Source: Methyloversatilis discipulorum (GTDB taxonomy: Bacteria; Pseudomonadota; Gammaproteobacteria; Burkholderiales; Rhodocyclaceae). Taken from it: a stretch of 64,000 nt of DNA. How positions within the stretch are numbered: position 1 is the stretch's first letter; every line of letters starts with the position of its first letter. Shown piece by piece: positions 23,889 to 32,902 of this stretch. The notes under the pieces were generated by a model. It saw only the letters and a list, made by a program, of their open reading frames with translations, ran no database searches and was not told where the DNA came from. The translations under genes and the position numbers were made by a program. The stretch is from NCBI RefSeq assembly GCF_000385375.1, contig NZ_ARVV01000001.1:1922001-1986000 (forward strand). The letters run 5' to 3'.

Positions 23889-25376
23889 ATGAACGACCAC
23901 GCGCTTCACGCCTATTACGTCAGCGCCGACCGGGTCATGCTCGGCACCGCGGCCCTTCTGTCCGCGGTGTGCATCGTTCTTGCCGCCATTTCAGGCGGTC
24001 TGACCACCGCCCTGCTGGTCGGCGTGCCGGCCTGTCTGGTGCCTTACGCGCTGTTCCGGATGGCACCGGGCTCGCTGGTGTCGCGTATCGGCTTCGCGAG
24101 TGCCTTCATGGTGCTGGCCGCGCTGCTGATCCAGCTCACCGGTGGCCTGATCGAGGCGCACTTCAGCATCTTCGTGCTGCTCGCCTTCCTGCTCTATTAC
24201 CGCGACTGGCGGCCGGTGCTGGTGGCCGCCGGACTGATCGCGGTGCATCACCTGGCGTTCAATGCCATGCAGGCGGCCGGCCTCGGCGTGTTCATCTTCA
24301 ATGGCGGCGCCAACTTCAACATGGTGCTGGTGCACGCCGCCTTCGTCGTGGCCGAGGCCGGACTGCTGTGCTACATGGCGCTGGGCCTGTCGCGCGAGGC
24401 GCTGCAGGCGGCACGCGTCGGCGAAGCGGCCGAGCGCATTGGCGCCGGCGATCTCGCGTCGGCGATTCCGCAGCAGGCGGGCATGCCGCTGCTCGCCGCT
24501 ATGGAGCAGATGCGGGCGCGGCTGGCGCGCACCGTGAGCCTGCTGGTGACCGAGTCCGCCAGCGCGCAGCGCGTGGCCGACACGATGGTGGCCAATGCCG
24601 AGCAGGTGACCGCCTCGACCGGTCAGCAGAGCGAAGCAACCCAGCGCATGGCCTCGGCCGTGCAGCAGCTGACGGCGTCCATCCAGCAGATTGCGCAGAA
24701 CGCCGAGGAGGCCAGCCAGCGCGTGCGCCGCGGTGGCGCGTCGGCGGACGAGGGGGTGGCGGTGATGCAAACGCTGGCCGACGAGATCCGCCATACCGGC
24801 GCGTCCATCCACGAGGTCGAGAACGGCATGCAGCGGATCGGCGCGCAGTTTGAAAGCGTGAAATCCATCGTCGCGCTGATCAAGGAGATCGCCGACCAGA
24901 CCAATCTGCTGGCCCTGAACGCGGCCATCGAAGCCGCTCGTGCGGGCGAGCATGGGCGCGGCTTTGCGGTCGTGGCGGACGAGGTGCGCAAGCTCGCCGA
25001 ACGCACCCGCAACGCGACCGAGGACATCGCCCGCACCGTCGAGGCCATGCAGGCGAGCAAGGACGAGGCGCTGCACAGCGTCGCCAGCACGGTCGCCACC
25101 GCGCAGCGCGGCGTCGATCGTGTCGGCGAAGTCAGTCAGTCCATCGCCGCGGTGTCGGCGGACATCGAGGCGATGATGGCCATCATCGTCGGCATATCGG
25201 AGTCGATGAAGGAACAGTCGCAGGCGGCGACCGAGATCGCAACCGGGGTCGAGCAGGTCGCGGCGCTGGCCGACAGCACGGCCGCGATGGCGGCCGAGGA
25301 CCGCGCGACGGCGGCGCAGCTGAATGCGATGGCGCAGTCGCTGGTCGACGCAGGCAGCCAGTTCAGAGTGAGCTGA
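23889..25376 (+). CDS. Methyl-accepting chemotaxis protein with polytopic membrane sensor
   Basis: 495 aa. Residues 15-165 hold five or six membrane helices instead of a periplasmic domain. They contain conserved-looking polar residues inside helices: EAHFSIFV (Glu89, His91), [11 protein letters not shown], a His pair at 120-121 (AVHHLAFN) and His149. After a HAMP-like stretch, residues 220-490 are the coiled-coil signalling domain with the hairpin tip [20 protein letters not shown] and [21 protein letters not shown] precedes ATG 23889. The signal is unknown; histidines in the membrane suggest metal, haem or a small hydrophobic or redox cue. It is divergent from the nitrate block. Confidence 0.92.
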   Translation: MNDHALHAYYVSADRVMLGTAALLSAVCIVLAAISGGLTTALLVGVPACLVPYALFRMAPGSLVSRIGFASAFMVLAALLIQLTGGLIEAHFSIFVLLAFLLYYRDWRPVLVAAGLIAVHHLAFNAMQAAGLGVFIFNGGANFNMVLVHAAFVVAEAGLLCYMALGLSREALQAARVGEAAERIGAGDLASAIPQQAGMPLLAAMEQMRARLARTVSLLVTESASAQRVADTMVANAEQVTASTGQQSEATQRMASAVQQLTASIQQIAQNAEEASQRVRRGGASADEGVAVMQTLADEIRHTGASIHEVENGMQRIGAQFESVKSIVALIKEIADQTNLLALNAAIEAARAGEHGRGFAVVADEVRKLAERTRNATEDIARTVEAMQASKDEALHSVASTVATAQRGVDRVGEVSQSIAAVSADIEAMMAIIVGISESMKEQSQAATEIATGVEQVAALADSTAAMAAEDRATAAQLNAMAQSLVDAGSQFRVS

Positions 25377-25403
25377 AGCGGGCGACATGCTGCCGCACCG
25401 CGC

Positions 25404-26315
25404 TCAGTTGCAGGCGAGCTGCCGGCAGGCGTCGAGGTGGGCGAGCAGCGGGGCGGGCACGGCGCTGCGTCCTTCCAGCATGTCGCGTATCAGACGGGCG
25501 TTCGCTTCCGCCTCGATGCCAGGCTCGGGCTGGGTCAGCGCGCTGCCTTCCTCCGCTTCGCACAGCACCGATTCGACGCCATCGACGAAGCCGATGATCT
25601 GCGGTCGGCGCGCCGGATTGGCGTAGGCCTCGCCCTCGGTGCCGCGCATCAGCATCGAGCGGCCACCATCGAGGCGCAGGAACTGCGTCATCTTCTCCAG
25701 GTATTCCGGATGCGTCACCGGTACCACGCGTACGCTGCGTCCGGGCATCGGATCGATCATCTTGGTCATCGAGTGGCCCGAATTGCGCACGCCCAGTTGC
25801 GGGCGCAGCGACAGCAGGGCATCCAGGCCAGGCAGCAGCTTGTCGACGCCGATGCAGGCGATGCGCTGCGCCGCCAGCAGTTCGCCGGCGTGCGCCGGGC
25901 TGTCCGCCATCGGCAGGTCGAGCGCACGCAGCAGCGCGAACGGGTCGGCGCGGGTGTCGAAATCGAAGCGGCCGTGGATCAGCACCGGAGTGCCCTCACG
26001 TACCAGCAGCATCGCCAGCAGCGGCATCAGGTTGGGGCGGCGACGGGCGCCGTTGTAGGTCGGCAGTACCACGGTGCGCGCGCCGGCAGGTGCAGCAACA
26101 TGGGCGATGCGCGTATCGATCGCTGCCTTGAAGCCCAGCAGCTCCTCCAGCGACTCGCTCTTGATCCGCATCGCCAGCACGATGGCGCCCAGCTGCAGCG
26201 GCGGCACGCGCCCGTCCAGCATGTCGGCAAACAGTGCCTGCGCGTCCTCGCGCGACAGCGAGCGTGAGCCCTTGGCGCCGCGGCCGATTTCCTTGATCTG
26301 TTTCGTGTAGTTCAT
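25404..26315 (-). CDS. YbiB/TrpD2-like protein, copy 2
   Basis: 303 aa, a clear paralogue of the protein at 13081-14070. Shared segments include ALFADMLDGRVPPLQLGAIV, RRRPNLMPLLAMLLVREGTP and a VLIHGRFDFDTR loop. This copy is closer to E. coli YbiB in its N-terminus (YTKQIKEIGRGAKGSRSLSR). Family members are nucleic-acid-binding TrpD-fold proteins without known phosphoribosyltransferase activity. It is convergent with the chemoreceptor (27 bases between stops) and stands outside the nitrate operon. Confidence 0.85.
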   Translation of the reverse strand: MNYTKQIKEIGRGAKGSRSLSREDAQALFADMLDGRVPPLQLGAIVLAMRIKSESLEELLGFKAAIDTRIAHVAAPAGARTVVLPTYNGARRRPNLMPLLAMLLVREGTPVLIHGRFDFDTRADPFALLRALDLPMADSPAHAGELLAAQRIACIGVDKLLPGLDALLSLRPQLGVRNSGHSMTKMIDPMPGRSVRVVPVTHPEYLEKMTQFLRLDGGRSMLMRGTEGEAYANPARRPQIIGFVDGVESVLCEAEEGSALTQPEPGIEAEANARLIRDMLEGRSAVPAPLLAHLDACRQLACN

Positions 26316-26452
26316 GGGTACAGGATTATGCCCGCGCCGGAACCCTGTGCCGGCCTGCGTTATATTCGGATTCGTCGCGCCGGAACACCGGCGCCTGCCG
26401 CGGGGTCAGAGCCGCTCCGCGCACAGCGACGCATACATATAAGGAGACGGAC

Positions 26453-27337
26453 ATGAAAGTAGGTTTCATCGGACTCGGATTGATGGGCCGCCCGATGGCG
26501 GGTCATCTGGCCAAGGGCGGTCACAGCCTTCACCTGTGGGCGCGTCGCCCAGAATCGCTCGAACCCTTCCGCGACAGCGGTGCGACCTTTCACTCGACCA
26601 TTGCCGACGTCGCGCGCGAAGCCGATGTCGTGTTCTCGATGGTGGCCGACGCGCCGGACGTCGAGCAGGTGGCACTCGGCCCGCAGGGTATCGCCGAAGG
26701 CGCGGCCGGTCGCACCGACCTGGTCTTCGTCGACATGAGCACCATCGCGCCGGATTCGGCACGCACCATCGCCGCCCAGCTGGCTGCCAAGGGTGTGTCG
26801 ATGATCGATGCGCCGGTATCCGGCGGTGAGGTTGGCGCCATCAACGCAGCACTCACCATCATGGCCGGTGGCACGCAGGAGGCGTTCGATCGCGTGCTGC
26901 CGCTGTTCCAGCTGATGGGCAAGAACGTCACCCGCGTCGGCGACAGCGGCGCCGGCCAGGTGGCCAAGGCCTGCAACCAGATACTGACCGGCGTCGGCGT
27001 GCTGGCGCTGGCCGAAGCGTTCGCCTTCGCCGAGAAGAGCGGCGTCGATTCGGCCCGCGTGCGCGAGGCGCTGCTCGGCGGCTTCGCCTACAGCCGCATC
27101 CTGGAAAACCACGGTCAGCGCATGCTGGACCGCAATTTCAAGCCGGGCTTCAAGTCGTGGATGCACCAGAAGGATCTGCGCATCGTCATGAACGAAGCGC
27201 ACCGCATGGGCCTGGCGCTGCCGTCGGCCGCGGCGGCGGCGCAGATGCTTAACGCGATGGTCGGCCAGGGACTGGGCGAGGAGGATTCGATCGCCGTGCT
27301 GAAGGTGCTCGAAGGTCTCGGCGGCGTCGAGCGCTGA
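26453..27337 (+). CDS. Beta-hydroxyacid dehydrogenase (tartronate semialdehyde reductase-like), copy 1
   Basis: 294 aa. The family oxidises or reduces beta-hydroxyacids such as tartronate semialdehyde/glycerate or 3-hydroxyisobutyrate. Seen: Rossmann motif GFIGLGLMGRPMAGHL (residues 4-19), the substrate signature DAPVSGGEVGA around residue 120, the catalytic Lys in GAGQVAKACNQIL near residue 170, and the KDL segment near 240. Arg at WARRPE after the second strand suggests NADPH may be used. AAGGAGA ribosome site. Tandem with a paralogue 10 bases downstream. No glyoxylate carboligase nearby, so the exact substrate is open. Confidence 0.88.
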   Translation: MKVGFIGLGLMGRPMAGHLAKGGHSLHLWARRPESLEPFRDSGATFHSTIADVAREADVVFSMVADAPDVEQVALGPQGIAEGAAGRTDLVFVDMSTIAPDSARTIAAQLAAKGVSMIDAPVSGGEVGAINAALTIMAGGTQEAFDRVLPLFQLMGKNVTRVGDSGAGQVAKACNQILTGVGVLALAEAFAFAEKSGVDSARVREALLGGFAYSRILENHGQRMLDRNFKPGFKSWMHQKDLRIVMNEAHRMGLALPSAAAAAQMLNAMVGQGLGEEDSIAVLKVLEGLGGVER

Positions 27338-27347
27338 GGGGCTCGCG

Positions 27348-28220
27348 ATGAAGATCGGCTTCATCGGTCTGGGCGCGATGGGCCGCGCGATGGCGGCCAA
27401 TCTGCTGCGCGCCGGGCACGAGGTGACCGTGTGGGCGCGTCGCGCCGAATCGATGCAGCCCTTGCTCGACCAGGGCGCGCGACCGTCGGCTTCGCCGGCG
27501 GACTGCGCGCGCGGCATGGACGCGGTCTGCTGCATCGTCACCACCGGCGCCGACGTGCGCGAAGTGGCGCTGGGGCCGCGGGGCGTCATCGAGGGCGCTG
27601 CACCCGGCTGCGTCTTCATCGATCACAGCACCATTCCGCCGTCGGTGGCGCGCGACATCGCCACGGCACTCAGGGCGCGCGGCATCGACATGCTGGACGC
27701 GCCGGTGTCGGGCGGCGAGCGCGGCGCTATCGACGCGACGCTGGCCATCATGGTTGGCGGCGAGGCGGCGGTGTTCGAGCGCATGAAACCGTTGTTTGCG
27801 GCCGTCGGTCGCACTCAGGTGCATGTCGGCCCGAACGGGGCGGGGCAGGTGACCAAGGCCTGCAATCAGCTCATCCTGTGCGCCTTCATCGAGGCGGCAG
27901 CGGAGGCGGCGCGGCTGGCTGCTGCCAGCGGCGTCGATTTCGGCAAGGTGCGTGAGGCCATGCTGCACGGCTCGGCTTCGTCGCGTGCGCTCGAGCTGTT
28001 CGGCGGCAAGATGGCGACGCGCGATTTTTCGGCTGGCGTGCAGTCGCGCCTGCATCACAAGGACATGGGCATCGTGCTCGGCGAGGCGGTCGAACTGGGG
28101 TTGGCGATGCCGCTGTCAGCCGCGGTCTGGCAGCAGCTGAACGCGCTGATGGCGCAGGGCGGCGGCACGCTGGATACCTCGGCCCTGCTCACCGTGCTCG
28201 AAGGGTCCGGCGCCGCCTGA
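27348..28220 (+). CDS. Beta-hydroxyacid dehydrogenase, copy 2
   Basis: 290 aa, similar along its whole length to the previous gene and with the same motifs: GFIGLGAMGRAMAANL, VWARRAES, DAPVSGGERGA, GAGQVTKACNQLI and the C-terminal KDMGIVLGEA. The pair arose by tandem duplication. Differences lie mainly around the substrate pocket (ALREA/SASSRALEL region), so the two may act on different acids. Its TGA stop directly abuts the stop of dadA on the other strand (TGATCA). Confidence 0.88.
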   Translation: MKIGFIGLGAMGRAMAANLLRAGHEVTVWARRAESMQPLLDQGARPSASPADCARGMDAVCCIVTTGADVREVALGPRGVIEGAAPGCVFIDHSTIPPSVARDIATALRARGIDMLDAPVSGGERGAIDATLAIMVGGEAAVFERMKPLFAAVGRTQVHVGPNGAGQVTKACNQLILCAFIEAAAEAARLAAASGVDFGKVREAMLHGSASSRALELFGGKMATRDFSAGVQSRLHHKDMGIVLGEAVELGLAMPLSAAVWQQLNALMAQGGGTLDTSALLTVLEGSGAA

Positions 28221-29480
28221 TCAGTGCCGCCTGCCGGTCAGGCAGGGGAAATCGAAAGCCGGATCCTGACCGTCCATCAGTCTGGAAAGCAGCCTGGCCG
28301 AACCGCAGGCCAGGGTCCAGCCGAGTGAGCCGTGGCCGGTGTTGTACCAGAGGCCGTTGATCCGGCTGCGGCCGATCAGCGGCACATTGCCCGGCGTACA
28401 CGGACGCAGGCCGGCCCAGGCCTCGGCCGCGTCGAAATCGCCGGCGTCCGGGCACAGTTCGCGCGCCAGCCGGGTCAGCAACTGCACGCGCTCCGGTTCT
28501 ATCGTCACCGTCAGTCCGCCCAGTTCGGCCATGCCGGCCACGCGCACGCGGTCGCCGAGGCGCGACAGCACGATGCGGTGTTCCTCGTCGGTCAGGCTGG
28601 TGCGTGGCGCATCCGGTCCGGCCGGGAAGGTGATCGAATAACCCTTGATCGGATACAGAGCAGGCCGCGGGCCGTGCTGCTCGACCAGCTGGCGCGTGTG
28701 CGTGCCGAGCGCGCACACCACCTGTTCGCCACGCAGCAGACCGCGCACGCCGCGTGCGTCGCGCACGGCAACACCGCGTACCGTGTTTTCGTGGATGTCC
28801 AGCGCCTCGACCGTGATTTCGTAGTGGAAGGTGACACCGGCGTCGGCGCAGGCGGTGGCGAGCGCCCGCGTGAAGCGGTGCGCGTCACCGGTTTCGTCGT
28901 TCGGTGCGTGCAGGCCACCCACCAGCGTGCGCTGGCTGTTTGCCAGAGCCGGTTCGATGGCGATGCAGCGCGCGGCGTCGCAGCTGTCGACGCGGATGCC
29001 GTGCGGCGCCAGCCACTCGGCCCGCGCGCGGGCACGCTCGAATTCACGGCGTTCGGAAAACACGTGCAGGATGCCGCAGGCGGACTGGTCGTACTCCAGC
29101 TTCAGTGAATGGCGCAGTGCCTGCAGTTCGGCCTGGCTGCTGACGGCCAGTCGCGCCAGCGCATCGGTGTTGCGACGCATGCGGCCCGGCAGGCATTCGT
29201 ACAGGAAGGCGCCCATCCATCGCCACTGCCGGTGGTTGGCGGTCGGCGAAAAGCGCACCGGGGCATTCGAATCGAGCAGTCCGCGCAGCCCTATCATCGG
29301 CGCCTGCGGTGAGGCCCAGGGCGCGGCGTGACTGACCGAAATCTGCCCGCCGTTGGCGAAACTGGTTTCCATTGCGGGATCAGCCTGCCGGTCGATGACC
29401 GACACGGTGTGACCGGCCTGGCGCAGATACCAGGCGGTGGTGATGCCGACGACGCCGGCACCCAGAACGAGGATGTGCAT
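28221..29480 (-). CDS. dadA: D-amino acid dehydrogenase, small subunit
   Basis: 419 aa FAD enzyme that oxidises D-amino acids (D-alanine best known) to 2-oxo acids at the membrane, passing electrons to quinone. Seen: N-terminal FAD motif ILVLGAGVVGITTAWYL, the DadA segment METSFANGGQISVSHAAPWA, and the C-terminal FAD-contact region NTGHGSLGWTLACGSARLL. No alanine racemase (dadX) is adjacent. Convergent with the dehydrogenase pair with no bases between stops. Confidence 0.92.
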   Translation of the reverse strand: MHILVLGAGVVGITTAWYLRQAGHTVSVIDRQADPAMETSFANGGQISVSHAAPWASPQAPMIGLRGLLDSNAPVRFSPTANHRQWRWMGAFLYECLPGRMRRNTDALARLAVSSQAELQALRHSLKLEYDQSACGILHVFSERREFERARARAEWLAPHGIRVDSCDAARCIAIEPALANSQRTLVGGLHAPNDETGDAHRFTRALATACADAGVTFHYEITVEALDIHENTVRGVAVRDARGVRGLLRGEQVVCALGTHTRQLVEQHGPRPALYPIKGYSITFPAGPDAPRTSLTDEEHRIVLSRLGDRVRVAGMAELGGLTVTIEPERVQLLTRLARELCPDAGDFDAAEAWAGLRPCTPGNVPLIGRSRINGLWYNTGHGSLGWTLACGSARLLSRLMDGQDPAFDFPCLTGRRH

Positions 29481-29647
29481 GCGGTTCTAGTTATGGACGA
29501 CGCTGTGGATGACCGGGGGCGACCGCTGCCGGTTCCGTGCGCAGGGCGCGCTGCCGGCTTTCAAATCGGTCGGACGTGAAATCGTGCGACCCGGATCATG
29601 GTGCTGTGCACGATAATGCATTTCCTGCCATTCCGGAGTCGCGACAC

Positions 29648-30658
29648 ATGTCCCGCATCACCCTGAGCCAGTTCCTGATCCAGCAACAGCGCGACGGCGA
29701 GCGCATCTGCGCCGAGCTGCGCTTCCTGGTCGAAGTCGTCGCCCGCGCGGTCAAGGCGATCGGCAACGCAGTCGGCAAGGGCGGTCTGACCAATTCGCTC
29801 GGCGAGGCCGGCGGCGAGAACGTACAGGGCGAGGTGCAGAAGAAGCTGGACGTGATCGCCAACGAAATCCTGCTCGAAGCGAACGAGTGGGGCGGTCATC
29901 TGGCCGCGATGGCGTCGGAGGAGATGGATCTGCCGCACCAGATCCCTAACCGTTACCCGAAGGGCGAATTCCTGCTGCTGTTCGATCCGCTGGATGGCTC
30001 GTCGAACATCGACGTGAACATATCGGTCGGCACCATCTTTTCGGTGCTGCGCTGCCCTGAGCTGAATGGCAGCGTCGAGCCGGTCGATGAGAAGGCCTTC
30101 CTGCAACCCGGCACCCAGCAGCTGGTGGCCGGCTACGCGGTGTACGGTGCGGCCACCCAGCTGGTGCTGACCGTGGGCAACGGCGTCCACGCGTTCACGC
30201 TGGACCGCGAGACCGGCAGTTTCGTCATGACCACCGAAAACATGCGTGTGCCGGAAGACACCAAGGAGTACGCAATCAACGCGTCGAACGCGCGCTGGTG
30301 GGAAGCGCCGGTCAAGCGCTACATCGACGAGCTGATCGCCGGCAAGAGCGGTCCGCGCGGCAAGGATTTCAACATGCGCTGGGTCGGTTCGATGGTGGCC
30401 GACGTGCACCGCATCCTGACCCGCGGCGGCATCTTCATGTATCCGAAGGACACCAAGGATCCGACCAAGCCCGGCAAGCTGCGTCTGATGTACGAGGCCA
30501 ATCCGATGGCGATGCTGATCGAGCAGGCGGGCGGCGCGGCCACCACCGGTTACCAGCGCATCCTCGACGTGCAGCCGGAAAAGCTGCACCAGCGTGTGCC
30601 GGTCATTCTGGGGTCGAAGAACGAAGTGGAGCGCGTGACCGGCTATCACGCCGTCTGA
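29648..30658 (+). CDS. fbp: Class I fructose-1,6-bisphosphatase
   Basis: Removes the 1-phosphate of fructose-1,6-bisphosphate in gluconeogenesis, and in the Calvin or ribulose monophosphate cycle where present. Seen in 336 aa: [26 protein letters not shown] (metal ligands Glu and Asp), the substrate-binding [16 protein letters not shown] and [18 protein letters not shown] 29648 gives the usual N-terminus; an earlier in-frame start at 29537 is not needed. The 3' end overlaps the convergent flavoprotein gene by 13 bases. Confidence 0.96.
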   Translation: MSRITLSQFLIQQQRDGERICAELRFLVEVVARAVKAIGNAVGKGGLTNSLGEAGGENVQGEVQKKLDVIANEILLEANEWGGHLAAMASEEMDLPHQIPNRYPKGEFLLLFDPLDGSSNIDVNISVGTIFSVLRCPELNGSVEPVDEKAFLQPGTQQLVAGYAVYGAATQLVLTVGNGVHAFTLDRETGSFVMTTENMRVPEDTKEYAINASNARWWEAPVKRYIDELIAGKSGPRGKDFNMRWVGSMVADVHRILTRGGIFMYPKDTKDPTKPGKLRLMYEANPMAMLIEQAGGAATTGYQRILDVQPEKLHQRVPVILGSKNEVERVTGYHAV

Positions 30659-31887
30659 AGCATGCGCGCGATGCCGGCGGCGGCGACGCGGCCGCTGGCC
30701 ATGCTGGCGGTGAGCAGGTAGCCGCCGGTCGGCGCTTCCCAGTCCAGCATTTCGCCGGCGCAGAACACGCCAGGCAGCGCCTTCAGCATCAGTCCGTCAT
30801 CCAGCGCCTCCAGCCGCACGCCACCGGCCGTGCTGATGGCCTCGGCCACCGGCCGGGCGCGCAGCATGCGCAACGGCAGCGCCCTCAGCGTCGCCGCAAG
30901 GCGCGCCGGGTCGGCCATCGCCGCCTTGTCCAGCACTTCGTGCACCAGCCCCAGCTTGACGCCGGCCAGACCGAGCCGGCTGGCGAGGTGCGAACTGAGC
31001 GAGCGTGAGCCGCGCGGGCGGCGGATTTCGTCGAGCACGCGTGCCGCGTCGTGCGCCGGCAGCAGGTCGAGCGCGATGTCGCAGTGGCCGTCGCGCTCGA
31101 TCCGTTCGCGCAGGGCGGCGGACAGCGCATAGATCAGGCTGCCTTCGAGGCCGTGCGCGCTGACCAGGCACTCGCCGCGTCGTTCGATCGGCGTCCCGTC
31201 CATTCCGTCGAAGCGGATGGCGACGTTCTTCAGCGGTGCGCCGGCGTGGCGCTCGGCAAAGTGCGTGCTCCAGTCGATGTCGAAGCCGCAGTTGGCGGAA
31301 CGCAATGGCGAGAGGGCGACGCCGCGCGCGTCGAGCAGCGGCATCCAGGCCCCGTCGGAGCCAAGCTGCGGCCAGCTGGCGCCGCCGAGGGCGAGCAGCG
31401 TCGCGCGCGCGCCGACCAGCCGCTCGCCGTCCGGCGTGTCGAAGGTCAGCATCCCGGCCTCGTTCCATCCGGTCCAGCGGTGGCGCATGTGAAAGCGCAC
31501 GTCGGCCGCGCGCAGCCGCGCCAGCCATGCGCGCAGCAGTGGCGCCGCCTTCATGTCGGTCGGAAATACCCGCCCGGAACTGCCGACGAAGGTGGCGATG
31601 CCGAGACCCGCGCACCAGTCACGCAGCGCGGCCGCATCGAATTCGGCCAGCCAGTTGCTGACTTCGGCGCTGCGTTCGCGGTAACGCGTAACGAACAGAT
31701 CGGCGGCTTCGCCGTGCGTCAGATTGAGGCCGCCCTTGCCGGCGAGCAGGAACTTGCGTCCGACCGAGGCCTTGGCGTCGTAAAGATCGACCGCGATGCC
31801 ACGCGCCGACAGCACCTCGGCCGCCATCAGCCCGGCCGGTCCGCCGCCGACGATGGCGACCTGAACGGCGCTGTGAGGCGGGGGCAT
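30646..31887 (-). CDS. BaiN/HI0933-like FAD flavoprotein
   Basis: 413 aa. Seen: an N-terminal FAD motif [19 protein letters not shown], then the family signature [20 protein letters not shown], and a C-terminal [20 protein letters not shown] with the Asp that contacts flavin. The family has no single agreed function; some members reduce bile-acid intermediates. This one matches the proteobacterial TIGR03862-type subgroup (from memory). It is the last gene of the run WcaJ-VanZ-transglycosylase-flavoprotein, with TGATG junctions, although its role there is not obvious. Confidence 0.87.
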   Translation of the reverse strand: MPPPHSAVQVAIVGGGPAGLMAAEVLSARGIAVDLYDAKASVGRKFLLAGKGGLNLTHGEAADLFVTRYRERSAEVSNWLAEFDAAALRDWCAGLGIATFVGSSGRVFPTDMKAAPLLRAWLARLRAADVRFHMRHRWTGWNEAGMLTFDTPDGERLVGARATLLALGGASWPQLGSDGAWMPLLDARGVALSPLRSANCGFDIDWSTHFAERHAGAPLKNVAIRFDGMDGTPIERRGECLVSAHGLEGSLIYALSAALRERIERDGHCDIALDLLPAHDAARVLDEIRRPRGSRSLSSHLASRLGLAGVKLGLVHEVLDKAAMADPARLAATLRALPLRMLRARPVAEAISTAGGVRLEALDDGLMLKALPGVFCAGEMLDWEAPTGGYLLTASMASGRVAAAGIARMLQTA

Positions 31888-32534
31888 CAGTCCGGTGTCT
31901 GCACCAGCCGCAGCGCGCTGTCGTCGCTGCGCAGGCGGTAGGGGCTGGGTGGAAGCGGCGGCTCGGGTACTTCGGCGCGCTTCTTCAGCGCCTCGTAGCG
32001 GCCGGCGACCTTGGGCACGTAGGCGCGGGTCTCCGCGTACGGCGGCACGCCTCTGTACTTTCTGACCGCGCCGGCGCCGGCGTTGTAGGCGGACAGTACC
32101 AGTTCGATGTCGCCGAAATCGTCCAGCAGGTCGCGCAGGTGGCGTGCGCTGGCGCGCAGATTGTCAGCGGGCTTCAACGCATCGGACACGCCGTACATGC
32201 GGGCGGTGGAGGGCATCAGCTGGGCCAGACCGAGCGCACCCTTGGGTGAAACGGCGTGCGGGTTGTAGGCCGATTCGGCGTGGACGACGGCGTGCAGCAG
32301 TTCGGGTTCGATGCCGCCAGCCTCGGCCGCCGCCTCGATCTGTGCCGAGAAAGGCAGCTTTCCCAGCGCTTCGCGGCGTGCCTGCTTGCGTTCGGCCTCG
32401 GAAATTCGCGGCGATTCGGGTTGATGGAGGCGGTAGTCGGCGCCGCCCGGCAGCCGCAGCTGATAGTCCGCGGAATCGCCGGCGTGGGCAACGGGCATCA
32501 GCAGTGTCGCGAGCAGCATGACGGGCGTGCGCAT
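31887..32534 (-). CDS. Lytic transglycosylase (SLT domain), exported
   Basis: Cleaves peptidoglycan glycan strands. Seen in 215 aa: a signal peptide (1-18, ending PVAHAG), and an SLT domain at 65-190 with the catalytic Glu87 in VVHAESAYNPHAVSPKGALG, followed by GLAQLMPSTARMYG and LVLSAYNAGAGAVRKYRGVP. One-base TGATG overlaps on both sides tie it to the VanZ-like gene and the flavoprotein. In this position it may open the wall for polysaccharide export, by inference. Confidence 0.92.
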   Translation of the reverse strand: MRTPVMLLATLLMPVAHAGDSADYQLRLPGGADYRLHQPESPRISEAERKQARREALGKLPFSAQIEAAAEAGGIEPELLHAVVHAESAYNPHAVSPKGALGLAQLMPSTARMYGVSDALKPADNLRASARHLRDLLDDFGDIELVLSAYNAGAGAVRKYRGVPPYAETRAYVPKVAGRYEALKKRAEVPEPPLPPSPYRLRSDDSALRLVQTPD

Positions 32535-32902
32535 CAGCCTTCCTTCGGAGTCAGTCGGGTGGCGAACCAGACCGCCAGCACGATGCCGACGGTGTTGGCG
32601 AGCAGATCGTAAAGATCGGCTTCACGCCCCGGCAACATGAGTTGCCGCCACTCATCGTAACAAGCCAGCGCCAGCGCCAGTCCGGCGCACGCATACAGCC
32701 AGCGCCGGCCGGTGGCCAGCCACAGTGACAGCGCGATCGCACCGAAGGTGCCGGCGTGCGCGAGCTTGTCCCAGGGCGACGGAATCAGACCGACCGCCAG
32801 CGAGGTTTCGCCGAGGCGGATCAGGCTGGCGATCATCGTCAGCGCGAACAGGCCGGCCGCCCACTGCAGATAGGGCTGCAGCCGCACTGCCTCAGTACGC
32901 AT
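32534..32902 (-). CDS. VanZ-family membrane protein
   Basis: 122 aa with four membrane helices. Seen: PSPWDKLAHAGTFGAIALSL and CYDEWRQLMLPGREADLYDLLANTVG, the two VanZ signature regions. VanZ proteins lie in many exopolysaccharide loci; function unclear apart from glycopeptide tolerance in enterococci. The ATG at 32902 is chosen; the frame is open to 33043 inside the upstream gene. It overlaps that gene by 11 bases. Confidence 0.85.
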   Translation of the reverse strand: MRTEAVRLQPYLQWAAGLFALTMIASLIRLGETSLAVGLIPSPWDKLAHAGTFGAIALSLWLATGRRWLYACAGLALALACYDEWRQLMLPGREADLYDLLANTVGIVLAVWFATRLTPKEG

